DNA from: Sulfurimonas sp.
Lineage (GTDB): Bacteria; Campylobacterota; Campylobacteria; Campylobacterales; Sulfurimonadaceae
Length of the DNA: 23,066 bases
Direction of reading: 5' to 3'
Assembly: GCA_003978475.1 (NCBI GenBank)
Contig: QNZR01000116.1
Coordinates: forward strand, 1-23,066
The notes under the pieces were generated by a model that searched no databases, was not told the DNA's origin, and saw only the letters and a list, made by a program, of their open reading frames with translations. Position numbers and translations under genes: made by a program. Positions 14,783 through 22,687 of this stretch are shown piece after piece. Position 1 is the first letter of the stretch. The number at the start of each line of letters is the position of its first letter.

Positions 14783-14809
14783 ATATCGACGGCTAAAATA
14801 AAAGCTTTA
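14783..14809 (-). promoter_or_regulatory. Sigma-28 (FliA) promoter of flagellin
   Basis: On the minus strand TAAAG (14809-14805), 16 bases, CGATAT (14788-14783), matching the sigma-28 pattern of Campylobacterota flagellin genes. The leader before the ATG at 14713 is about 60 bases. Confidence 0.75.
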
Positions 14810-14829
14810 GTCTTTTTGTAAAATTTTTT

Positions 14830-14844
14830 TGCTACACTTTCACA
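14830..14844 (+). promoter_or_regulatory. Extended -10 promoter of topA operon (15-mer shared with uppP)
   Basis: TGCTACACTTTCACA, identical to 5399-5413, contains TGCTACACT as an extended -10, preceded by a T-run, which is common in Campylobacterota promoters without a -35. A start near 14846 gives a leader of about 37 bases before the TTG start of topA. Confidence 0.5.
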
Positions 14845-14882
14845 CTTTGAAATATATCATACCACTATATATAGGAAACATT

Positions 14883-17099
14883 TTGGATTTAATTATTGTC
14901 GAATCGCCTGCAAAAGCGAAAACCATTAAAAACTTTTTGGGGAAGGGTTATGAGGTCATTGCCTCCAAAGGACATATCCGTGATCTGCCGAAAAGTCGTT
15001 TTGGCATTAAAATTGAGGGAGAAACACTCACGCCTGAATATAGTGTTGCCAAAGAGAATGCCGCTATTGTCAAACAACTTAAAGAGCTTGCCAAAAAAGC
15101 GGATAAAATCTATATCGCGACCGATGAGGATCGTGAGGGAGAGGCCATTGGCTGGCATATTGCCCACGCCATTAAAAAAGATCCTGACTCCTTGCCCCGC
15201 ATTGTCTTTCATGAAATCACCAAAAATGCCATACAGCATGCTCTGGAGACACCGCGACACATTGATATGAACAGTGTCAATGCGCAGCAGACCCGTCGCC
15301 TTCTTGATAGAATCGTGGGCTATAAACTCTCCCCGCTGCTGGCTTCAAAAATTCAAAAAGGCCTCTCCGGCGGCCGGGTACAATCCTCCACCTTGAAAAT
15401 TGTCGTCGATCGTGAACGCGAGATCAAAGCCTTTGTCAGTGAAGAGTATTGGAGTATAGACACCGTTTTCACACCCGATATTGATGCCAACCTCATTAAC
15501 TATGAAGGCAATAAAATCGAGAAACTCTCCATTAAAACCGCCGATGAAGCTCATGCCATGGTGCAACGCCTGCAGAGAGAAAATTTTCAGGTCAAAAGTA
15601 TTGAGACTAAAAAGCGTAAAAGTTCCACGCCGCCGCCTTTTATGACCTCAACGCTACAACAGACCGCATCGAGTAAATTGGGGTTTTCTCCTAAAAAAAC
15701 CATGATGATCGCCCAATCTCTTTACGAAGGAGTCAAAACACCCAACGGCACCTCCGGTGTGATTACCTACATGCGAACCGACTCCCTTAATTTAGCCGCC
15801 GAAGCCGTTACGGCAGCTCGAGAGCTTATTGAAACAAAATTCGGTGCCAAATATCTTCCGGGTAAACCCAAGGTCTATACCAAAAAATCCAAAGGTGCCC
15901 AAGAAGCCCATGAGGCCATTCGACCGACCCTTCTCGATTTTACACCTGAAATGGCTACCCAATATCTCAAACCCGATGAGATCAAACTCTACCGCCTTAT
16001 CTATGAACGCTTTTTGAGTTCTCAAATGGAAGATGCCCAGTTTGAACAACAGAGCATTACATTCGTCAGTCAAAGTGCCGAATTCCGTGCTACCGGGCGT
16101 AAGCTTATTTTTGACGGATTTTACAAAGTGATGGGAACCGATGACAAAGACAAACTGCTTCCTACTCTCAAAGAGGGTGAGGCCATTGCCCTGCAAAGCA
16201 TCACGCCCGAACAGCACTTTACCGAGCCACCGTCACGCTACTCTGAAGCCAGTCTCATTAAAAAACTTGAATCCGAGGGCATCGGTCGTCCTTCCACCTA
16301 TGCACCGACCATCTCAACACTCACGGCCCGCCATTATATTACGATTGAAAAACGTCAGATTATTCCCACTGAAGTCGCTTTTAAAGTCACCGCCATGCTA
16401 GAGGAGCATTTTGCCAACATTGTCGATGCCTCTTTTACCGCCAACATGGAAGAGATACTGGATGATATTGCCGAAAAAGGAAAAGACTGGCAGAAGATTT
16501 TATGCGATTTCTACTTTCCGTTTATGGAAAAAATTGAAGCAGGAAAAGCCAATATTAAAAGTCAGAAACTGGCAAAACCTCTCGGACGGGAATGCCCTAA
16601 GTGCGGTGAAGAGCTATTGCTTCGCGGTGGACGTTTCGGCAACTTTATTGCGTGCAGCGGGTTTCCCAAATGCAAATATACCGAGCAAGTCGATGAAGAG
16701 GGCAATGTCGTTGAAAAACCTGCCGAAGAAGTTAGTGACCAAAAATGTGAAAAGTGCGGCAGTGACATGCTGATTAAAAATGGTCGTAATGGAAAGTTTT
16801 TAGCCTGTAGCGGCTACCCGAAATGTAAAAATACCAAATCACTCGAGGCACCCAAAGAGTCGAAAATGCCCTGCCCCGAATGTGGTAAAAAACTGCTATG
16901 GAAGCAATCGCGCCGCGGGGCTTTTTGGGGATGTGAAGCCTATCCTTCCTGTAAATTTATTTCCAAATTTGAGCCTAGCGACCAACAATGTCAGCAAAAG
17001 GGGTGTCACGGCACACTGGCACGACGCACCTACCGCAACAAAGAGGTGTATGAATGTATTACATGTAAAAACCGCACTCCCGTCGAAGCCATGGAGTAG
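14883..17099 (+). CDS. topA: DNA topoisomerase I
   Basis: 738 residues if started at the TTG at 14883, which has AGGAA five bases upstream and gives the family start LDLIIVESPAKAKTI; an in-frame ATG at 14829 would overlap the promoter. A type IA topoisomerase relaxes negative supercoils by a Tyr-linked single-strand break. The Toprim domain spans about residues 1-120 with DEDREGEAIGWH, the catalytic tyrosine is Tyr296 in ITYMRTDSLN, and the C-terminal part from about residue 571 has three C4 zinc-binding repeats (CPKCG, CEKCG, CPECG starts) plus a fourth, degenerate one. It heads a tight four-gene operon. Confidence 0.97.
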   Translation: MDLIIVESPAKAKTIKNFLGKGYEVIASKGHIRDLPKSRFGIKIEGETLTPEYSVAKENAAIVKQLKELAKKADKIYIATDEDREGEAIGWHIAHAIKKDPDSLPRIVFHEITKNAIQHALETPRHIDMNSVNAQQTRRLLDRIVGYKLSPLLASKIQKGLSGGRVQSSTLKIVVDREREIKAFVSEEYWSIDTVFTPDIDANLINYEGNKIEKLSIKTADEAHAMVQRLQRENFQVKSIETKKRKSSTPPPFMTSTLQQTASSKLGFSPKKTMMIAQSLYEGVKTPNGTSGVITYMRTDSLNLAAEAVTAARELIETKFGAKYLPGKPKVYTKKSKGAQEAHEAIRPTLLDFTPEMATQYLKPDEIKLYRLIYERFLSSQMEDAQFEQQSITFVSQSAEFRATGRKLIFDGFYKVMGTDDKDKLLPTLKEGEAIALQSITPEQHFTEPPSRYSEASLIKKLESEGIGRPSTYAPTISTLTARHYITIEKRQIIPTEVAFKVTAMLEEHFANIVDASFTANMEEILDDIAEKGKDWQKILCDFYFPFMEKIEAGKANIKSQKLAKPLGRECPKCGEELLLRGGRFGNFIACSGFPKCKYTEQVDEEGNVVEKPAEEVSDQKCEKCGSDMLIKNGRNGKFLACSGYPKCKNTKSLEAPKESKMPCPECGKKLLWKQSRRGAFWGCEAYPSCKFISKFEPSDQQCQQKGCHGTLARRTYRNKEVYECITCKNRTPVEAME

Positions 17100-17103
17100 G
17101 TAC

Positions 17104-17625
17104 GTGAAAATCGGCATTCTCTCAGATACCCATCACAAGGTCAAGCGCTCGCAAAAAAATATTCATCATCTGCTTGCCAACGGTGCCGAATTTTTAATTC
17201 ATGCAGGCGATATCGGTGAGCCGGCCGTTTTAGAACAACTCAAAGACAGCGGCGTACGCTACATCGCTGTTTACGGCAATAACGATGCCCACCTTCACGC
17301 GCTCCACAATCGCTATAATCTGGTACAAGAACCTCACTACTTTCAACTGGCTCATACCAAATTCAAGCTGATGCATCTGCCGTTTTACATGAATGCCGAT
17401 ACTGAAGTGGTCTTGTTTGGGCATACGCATCTGTTTGAATGTGATTTTAAGAACGGGACACTCTTTTTAAACCCCGGGGAGAGCTGTGCTCGCAATAAAC
17501 CCCATTCTGAATGCGCCATGCTTGAGGTTGATGATACGGCATTTCATGTGACCTACTACCATCGACATACCAAAAGCAAGCACTATAATGAACAGCATTT
17601 TCGTTTTGAACGGACGGTATCATGA
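17104..17625 (+). CDS. YfcE/MJ0936-type metallophosphoesterase
   Basis: 173 residues from a GTG start at 17104 with GGAGTAGG just upstream, partly inside the topA stop. The calcineurin-like motifs are in order: GILSDTHHK (D-x-H), IHAGDIGE (GD), YGNNDAH (GNxD), LMHLPF in place of the usual THG, and VVLFGHTHLFE (GHxH), ending FLNPGESC. These bind two metals and hydrolyse phosphodiesters. The real substrate is unknown. A reading frame extends upstream inside topA but the family start fits here. It overlaps bioB by four bases (ATGA). Confidence 0.88.
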   Translation: MKIGILSDTHHKVKRSQKNIHHLLANGAEFLIHAGDIGEPAVLEQLKDSGVRYIAVYGNNDAHLHALHNRYNLVQEPHYFQLAHTKFKLMHLPFYMNADTEVVLFGHTHLFECDFKNGTLFLNPGESCARNKPHSECAMLEVDDTAFHVTYYHRHTKSKHYNEQHFRFERTVS

Positions 17626-18473
17626 AAAAAATATTTTTATGCTCCATTGCCAATATTAACAGCGGTACCTGCAATGAGGACTGCAAGTTCTGCTCCCAAA
17701 GTGTCAAATATCGCGCTGATATTGCGCGCTATATTCATAAGCCGATTGAAGCCATTGTCACCGAAGCACGATATGTTGAATCCAAAGGGGCATTGGGATT
17801 TTGTCTGGTAACCGCGCAAAAAGGTCTTGACGAGAGAACCCTTGATTTTGTCTGCGATGTCGCCACAGCCGTCAAAAAGGCGACACCACGATTACGCTTG
17901 ATTGCCTGCAACGGCACGGCATCGCTGCAACAGCTGCTCACCTTAAAAGAAGCGGGTATTGTCGCCTATAATCATAATCTGGAAACATCAGAAGCCTTTT
18001 ACCCCAATATTTGTACCACGCATTCATGGCAGGAGCGCTACCAAACCTGTCTTAACGTCAATACCTCCGGACTCAAACTGCTGACCGGAGGCATTTTCGG
18101 TTTGGGAGAATCCCATGAGGATCGTCTCTCAATGTTACGCGCCATTGCATCACTCAACCCCATCTCGGTTCCCATTAATTTTTATCATCACAACGATGCC
18201 CTGCCGCTTGCTCCCAACCCTCTTGATATTGATGAGGCTCTGGCATTACTGAAGCTCACCCGGGAGATGATACCCCGTGCCGATCGCATTATGGTTGCCG
18301 GCGGACGGGAACTGTTGTTTCAAGAACGTGTCAAAGAGATTTTTGATTACGGCGTCAACTCTATTGTCATCGGTAACTACCTCACAACCTCGGGATGCGA
18401 TGTAGAGCATGATCTGCAGATGCTCCGTGAGCTCCATCTTGGCATTGCTACCTCACCCGAAGATGCTAAATGA
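17622..18473 (+). CDS. bioB: Biotin synthase (short form), one FeS ligand replaced
   Basis: A 283-residue radical-SAM enzyme that inserts sulfur into dethiobiotin. The [4Fe-4S]/SAM motif is CNEDCKFC at residues 17-24, and YNHNLETSEAFYPNICTTHSWQER and MVAGGRE are classic BioB. Of the four ligands to the auxiliary [2Fe-2S] sulfur donor in E. coli (three cysteines and an arginine), Cys61, Cys96 and Arg230 have counterparts, but the third cysteine position reads Leu154 in KLLTGGIFGLGE, where Helicobacter has, as I recall it, LCSGG. The short length without the E. coli N- and C-terminal extensions is typical of Campylobacterota. It overlaps its neighbours on both sides (ATGA with the phosphoesterase, ATGATGA with the antiporter). 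Confidence 0.9.
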   Translation: MKKIFLCSIANINSGTCNEDCKFCSQSVKYRADIARYIHKPIEAIVTEARYVESKGALGFCLVTAQKGLDERTLDFVCDVATAVKKATPRLRLIACNGTASLQQLLTLKEAGIVAYNHNLETSEAFYPNICTTHSWQERYQTCLNVNTSGLKLLTGGIFGLGESHEDRLSMLRAIASLNPISVPINFYHHNDALPLAPNPLDIDEALALLKLTREMIPRADRIMVAGGRELLFQERVKEIFDYGVNSIVIGNYLTTSGCDVEHDLQMLRELHLGIATSPEDAK

Positions 18474-19627
18474 TGAGTCACGATATCACTTTAATTATAA
18501 CACTCTCTTTGATCATTATTTTCTCGCCGTTTGTTGCGAAGCTTTTAAAGCTTCCGACGACACCCGTTGAGATTATTTTTGGAGCGTTATTAGGGTATGC
18601 GGGGCTTTTGGGACACAGTGAATTATTTGAACTGGTCGCCGAATTCGGGTTTTTATATCTCATGTTCATTGCCGGCACCGAAGTCAATCTTAAAAAGGTA
18701 CTGGAGATCGATGCCGCAACGTTAAAGAAAATTCTTATCTATATTGTGCTGCTTTATCTCTTTTCCGTAAGCTTTGCACTCTATTTTAACTTAGGCAATA
18801 TCTTTATTGTACTGCTTCCGCTCATCTCGGTCGGCCTGATTGCCAAACTTGCCAAAGAGTATGGACAGACGCCATGGGTCAGCCTCTCCATGACGGCAGG
18901 AGGCATCGGTGAAGTGGTCAGTATTGCCGGAATCACCCTTGCTTCTGCCGCGTTGGAGCACGGAACCGGAAGTGAGTTTTTTGAAATTATTGCCATTTTG
19001 GCGCTGTTTCTGCTCTTTTTATTGATTCTTTTTCGCATTTTACAGCTGCTGTTTTGGTGGTTTCCTGAGACCTCAACCCTGCTAATGCCCCACTCTGACA
19101 ATCAGGAACAGGACATTCGTCTGTCGATCGGCATCTTTTTTCTGCTCATTGCCATGATGATCTATTTAGACTTGGAGGTCGCTTTTGGTGCCTTTATTGC
19201 CGGTATGTTCATTCCAACCTTTTTTGAGCATAAACACGAACTTCCCGAGAAACTCTCGAGTTTCGGTTTCGGTTTTGTCGTACCCATCTTTTTTGTCTAT
19301 ATCGGCAGCTCCTTTAAACTCGATGCCCTTTTTATGGATGGTCTGCTTCTGAAAGCCTCACTGATTGCTTTGGGTATGATCGCCATGCGCGTTATTAGCG
19401 CCGGAGTTTTTGCTAAAACTATTGGGCATCGTAATGCTGTTTTACTCGGACTCTCCCACGGCATGCCCCTAACCCTGCTGATTGCCATGGCGACACTCGC
19501 CTACCATGCCAACAGTATCGATCAGCTGCACTATTATGCCTTTATTTTAGCGGCACTCTTTCAAGTCATCGTGGTTATGATCGCCATAAAATTTATCAAC
19601 AAAGAACCAAAACCACGAAAAAAATAA
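18470..19627 (+). CDS. CPA2-family cation/proton antiporter (Kef-type membrane core)
   Basis: 385 residues with about 11-12 hydrophobic segments. EIIFGALLGYAGLLG, LMFIAGTEVNLKKVLE and FGAFIAGMFIP are the repeated signatures of the Na+/H+ exchanger domain of the KefB/NapA group. There is no C-terminal TrkA-N/RCK domain, so nucleotide or glutathione gating as in KefB/C is not expected. It probably exchanges Na+ or K+ for H+ at the inner membrane; which ion is unknown. The ATG at 18470 overlaps the bioB stop (a second ATG at 18473 is possible), ending the topA operon. Confidence 0.88.
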   Translation: MMSHDITLIITLSLIIIFSPFVAKLLKLPTTPVEIIFGALLGYAGLLGHSELFELVAEFGFLYLMFIAGTEVNLKKVLEIDAATLKKILIYIVLLYLFSVSFALYFNLGNIFIVLLPLISVGLIAKLAKEYGQTPWVSLSMTAGGIGEVVSIAGITLASAALEHGTGSEFFEIIAILALFLLFLLILFRILQLLFWWFPETSTLLMPHSDNQEQDIRLSIGIFFLLIAMMIYLDLEVAFGAFIAGMFIPTFFEHKHELPEKLSSFGFGFVVPIFFVYIGSSFKLDALFMDGLLLKASLIALGMIAMRVISAGVFAKTIGHRNAVLLGLSHGMPLTLLIAMATLAYHANSIDQLHYYAFILAALFQVIVVMIAIKFINKEPKPRKK

Positions 19628-19638
19628 CCTCCCATCAT

Positions 19639-19667
19639 ATGTCGCCGCTCAAAAGAGCCGCTGACAT
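19639..19667 (+). terminator. Hairpin after the topA-bioB-antiporter operon
   Basis: ATGTC and GACAT enclose GCTC-AAAA-GAGC, a two-part hairpin 11 bases after the antiporter stop. No T-run follows (CACAATTTG), so it may be a factor-dependent end or a stabilising structure, not a standard terminator. Confidence 0.4.
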
Positions 19668-19765
19668 CACAATTTGTATGACCATGACCCCGATCAAAGA
19701 GCGGTCTCTTGCTATAGATATTTAACAAAATTCCCCATTTAATTCATTTTCTAAGTTTTTTTTTG

Positions 19766-19771
19766 TATAAT
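19766..19771 (+). promoter_or_regulatory. Promoter (-10) of the OmpA-family gene
   Basis: A perfect TATAAT follows a T-run of nine, with a start expected near 19778 and a leader of about 27 bases carrying AAGGAA before the ATG. Strong promoter and ribosome site fit an abundant outer-membrane protein. Confidence 0.6.
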
Positions 19772-19804
19772 AGCCATAATTAAATATAACAAAAAGGAAA
19801 TTGG

Positions 19805-20911
19805 ATGAGAAAACTATCACTCCTACTCTCTTCTGCACTGCTGGCGACCTCGCTGTATGCCACGCAATATGACTATGAAGTCAGTGTTATGGGCGGTGTT
19901 ACCGAGCACGAGGATGTCACAGGACTTGACTCAAAAGGGGTTTATGGAGCCGAACTTCAATATAATGGATTTGAGAACAGTTTTTTTAGTCCGGAACTCG
20001 CTTATTACTACTCACCACGCGGTGGCGGCGGTGATACCACCGTACAGCGCATTTTTTTAAACGGAGTGCACAATTTTCATGAGTCCGATAAGGTCACAGC
20101 CTTTGCCAAGCTGGGTGCCGGGTATGAAATTGTAGAACTCGATCGCCGTGTCAACATTGAAAACGGAAACCGGGACTCAGTCATTTTTGATGCCGGTGCC
20201 GGTTTCAAAGTCGCTCTTGCCGAACATATCGCACTGAAACTCGAAGCTGTTTACGCCAATAAGCTCAATAAAGGCACTATTGATCAGAGTATTACCTTTT
20301 TAGCCGGACTCAACTTTGGTTTTGTTCCGCAAGCGGCACCGGTGGCACCCGTTGCTGCGGTAGCACCGGTGGTAAAGAAAAAACCGCTTCTGATTATTTC
20401 CGATGATGACGGCGACGGCGTTCCCAACGGTCAGGACAAATGTCCCAATACGCCTAAAGGGGTGAAGGTTAATGCCGATGGCTGTCCTCTTGATAGTGAC
20501 GGTGACGGTGTTCCCGACTTCAAAGACGACTGTCCCGACACGCCCAAAGGCTTTGCTGTTGATACCAAAGGATGTGCCGAGAAGATGAATCTTCTTGTCA
20601 ATTTTGCCTTTGACTCTGCCAAGGTCACCAATGGAGCCGCTTCACGCATCTCGTCATTTGCCAAATATCTCAAACGTAATCCGTACAAAGCAACGATTGT
20701 AGGTCATACCGACAGTATCGGCACAGCGGTTTACAATCTGAACCTTTCCAAGCGTCGTTCTGAAGCGGTCAAAGCCCTTCTCGTAGAAGACGGCATCAGT
20801 GCCGATCGACTCATTGCCGTAGGCAAAGGTGAAAGCACACCGATTGCAACGAACAAAACCAAAGAAGGACGTGCACAAAACCGTCGCGTCGAGGCAATTT
20901 TACAAAAATAG
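19805..20911 (+). CDS. OmpA-family outer membrane protein with TSP3 calcium-binding linker
   Basis: A 368-residue protein. Residues 1-19 (MRKLSLLLSSALLATSLYA) are a signal peptide. About 20-180 form an eight-strand beta-barrel, its strands alternating as in OmpA. An Ala/Pro/Val hinge (APVAPVAAVAPVV) follows, then two thrombospondin-type-3 repeats (DDDGDGVPNGQDKCPNTPKG and DSDGDGVPDFKDDCPDTPKG) that bind calcium. The last 120 residues are the OmpA C-terminal domain with GHTDSIGTAVYNLNLSKRRSEAV, whose Asp and Arg hold peptidoglycan. It anchors the outer membrane to the wall and may serve as a porin or adhesin. Confidence 0.95.
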   Translation: MRKLSLLLSSALLATSLYATQYDYEVSVMGGVTEHEDVTGLDSKGVYGAELQYNGFENSFFSPELAYYYSPRGGGGDTTVQRIFLNGVHNFHESDKVTAFAKLGAGYEIVELDRRVNIENGNRDSVIFDAGAGFKVALAEHIALKLEAVYANKLNKGTIDQSITFLAGLNFGFVPQAAPVAPVAAVAPVVKKKPLLIISDDDGDGVPNGQDKCPNTPKGVKVNADGCPLDSDGDGVPDFKDDCPDTPKGFAVDTKGCAEKMNLLVNFAFDSAKVTNGAASRISSFAKYLKRNPYKATIVGHTDSIGTAVYNLNLSKRRSEAVKALLVEDGISADRLIAVGKGESTPIATNKTKEGRAQNRRVEAILQK

Positions 20912-20916
20912 ACGTA

Positions 20917-20937
20917 GGGGGTACGCTCTGTACTCCC
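20917..20937 (+). terminator. Intrinsic terminator of the OmpA-family gene
   Basis: GGGGGTAC pairs with GTACTCCC around GCTCT (eight pairs, one G-U), six bases past the stop, followed by GTTTAT. The short T-stretch is weak, and the end of the structure reaches the stop of the convergent msrA. Confidence 0.6.
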
Positions 20938-20939
20938 GT

Positions 20940-21470
20940 TTATGGCGCGACATACGTGCCAAACACTTTCATAAATTTCTGTAGCTTCGGTGCAATGACC
21001 GCCTGACAATATCCCTGCGCACTGTTGCGTGCATAATAATTTTGATGATACGCTTCGGCCACATAAAACTCAGGTGCCGCTGAGAGTTCCGTTACAATAG
21101 CGTCACTCCAAGCTGCCTGCACCTCTTGCATCACCTCTTGCGCAATACGTTGCTGCGTCGTATTATCGTAGTAGATCACGGAACGATACTGGGTTCCCTT
21201 ATCGGCTCCTTGCGCATTTAACGTCGTCGGGTTATGAATGGCAAAGAAGATTTTCAAAATCTCATCATAGCCAATGACTTCGGCATCAAAGAGAACCTCT
21301 ACGACTTCTGCATGCCCTGTAGCACCGCTACAGACCGACTCATAACTGGGGTTGGGACGTCTGCCTCCGGCATAACCGCTTCGTGCCTGCGTGACCCCCT
21401 TGACGTTGTGATATACGGCTTCAATACACCAAAAACATCCTCCACCGATAAGTGCCCGTTCTTTTTTCAT
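20940..21470 (-). CDS. msrA: Peptide methionine-S-sulfoxide reductase
   Basis: A 176-residue MsrA, the usual length. The catalytic motif GCFWC sits at residues 11-15 (Cys12 attacks the sulfoxide), NPTTLNAQGADKGTQYRSVIYY is the substrate-binding core, and NSAQGYCQAVIAPKLQKF supplies a candidate resolving cysteine near the C terminus. No signal peptide, so cytosolic. No MsrB domain is fused and no msrB is seen nearby. AAGGAG lies six bases before the ATG. It is convergent with the OmpA-family gene and divergent from the SQR-like gene. Confidence 0.96.
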   Translation of the reverse strand: MKKERALIGGGCFWCIEAVYHNVKGVTQARSGYAGGRRPNPSYESVCSGATGHAEVVEVLFDAEVIGYDEILKIFFAIHNPTTLNAQGADKGTQYRSVIYYDNTTQQRIAQEVMQEVQAAWSDAIVTELSAAPEFYVAEAYHQNYYARNSAQGYCQAVIAPKLQKFMKVFGTYVAP

Positions 21471-21585
21471 GACAGCTCCTTAATATTTAACGGTATTGTA
21501 TCGCTATATCTTAACATTATGGCAAAAAAAAACCATACTGTTGTTACGATTTACATGTCAATCAGTTTGACGGAAAAACAATAAA

Positions 21586-21612
21586 ACTATTTGACTTTTT
21601 TCGTCAAATAGT
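21586..21612. promoter_or_regulatory. Operator-like perfect inverted repeat before the SQR-like gene
   Basis: ACTATTTGAC and GTCAAATAGT (10-bp arms) face each other across seven bases. A -35-like TTGACT lies inside the left arm with TACCAT 17 bases downstream as a possible -10, so a repressor bound here would block it. A second half-site, TTTGAC, is at 21567-21572. No terminator role fits, since there is no gene ending beside it on that strand. Confidence 0.5.
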
Positions 21613-21655
21613 GTACCATTGACACAACGAATTATTTTATAAACAAGGGTATTTC

Positions 21656-22687
21656 ATGCGAAGAGTACTTATATTAGGTGGAGGGTTCGCCGGCATTGAA
21701 GCGGCAATATTTCTACGAAAACAACACTATAACGTTACGCTTGTCAGTGATAGAGACTACTTTTATATTTACCCGACATCCATCTGGATACCCACCGGTG
21801 AAGTCGAATTTGACGATGTCTGTATTGATCTTCATGCCCTGCAAAAAGCGCACGGTTTTACATTAATGGTAGATGAAGTCTGCGCCATTGCATCACAGGA
21901 GCATCACGTCATGCTCAAAAAACATGGCAAGATGCAGGAGTATGATTACCTCATCATCGCCATGGGAGCCCATAAAACAACGCATCAGGGCATTGAAAAC
22001 ACCCTCTCGATCTGCGGAGCGCCTGATACTGCCGTAGCCATCCGTGATGCCCTAAAAGCGCTAATAGCCAAGGGCAGCGGCAGCATTGCTATGGGTTTTG
22101 GCGGCAATCCCAACGACAGCTCTGCCGTTCGGGGCGGTCCCGCATTTGAACTACTGTTTAATGTACACCATATGCTTCAAAAACAGGGGATACGCGACAA
22201 CTTTAAACTGGCCTTTTTTGCTCCCATGAAAGCGCCCGGAAAACGTATGGGAACGCAGGCGCTAGCCACGTTGGATCGTTACTTTTCCCGTCTCAATATT
22301 CAGCGGCACTTTGGTAAAAAAATTCAAAAATTTGATGCCGGAGGGATTGTATTTGAAGATGATTCATACCTTGAAAGTGACCTGAGCATGTTTATTCCTG
22401 CCGGAGACGGGCATGAGGTACTCAAACAATCCGATCTGCCTCTCAATGCGGCAGGATTTGTCACCATCAATGATTATTGTGAAGTATGTGATGCCAAAGG
22501 CGCACCGACTCACATCTATGCCATTGGAGACTGTGCTGCGCTGGAAGGTCCTGAATGGCGTGCGAAACAGGGGCATATTGCCGAAGTGATGGCACGTGCC
22601 GTTGCCTTTAACATTACGGCTCGCGACAGCAAGGTATCACAGCGCCAGGGCTACCGGGAACACCTCAATATTTTATGTATTATGTAG
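21656..22687 (+). pseudogene. sqr: Sulfide:quinone oxidoreductase-like flavoprotein, 3' truncated at a sequence junction
   Basis: 343 residues remain. RRVLILGGGFAGIEAAIFLRKQ is the FAD-binding Rossmann motif, DYLIIAMGA the second strand, GGPAFELLFN and IYAIGDCAALEG the later FAD-contact motif. Six cysteines include one near the end (NILCIM). In this flavoprotein group, the C-terminal part normally continues past the C-x-M-D region with a further section that anchors to the membrane; here the frame meets TAG directly after ILCIM, where base composition also changes. The role is probably oxidation of sulfide with electrons to quinone, but an NDH-2 or FCSD-type function is not excluded. AAGGG precedes the ATG. 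The break is probably a chimera, not a true pseudogene. Confidence 0.75.

Noticed and set aside
14829..14882. ATG start of topA at 14829
   Set aside because: It overlaps the extended -10 promoter and adds a non-conserved hydrophobic stretch; the TTG at 14883 matches the family N terminus and has AGGAA.
14889..15260. Minus-strand open frame inside topA
   Set aside because: Antisense shadow of the Toprim domain; low-probability composition and no promoter or Shine-Dalgarno.
16882..17103. Upstream extension of the metallophosphoesterase frame
   Set aside because: The extension is out of frame with the zinc-finger coding of topA and has no conserved content; the family start motif GILSDTH begins just after the GTG at 17104.
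20400..20560. Tandem repeat in the OmpA-family gene as a DNA repeat element
   Set aside because: The repetition is the two thrombospondin-type-3 protein repeats (DxDGDG), not a mobile or CRISPR repeat.
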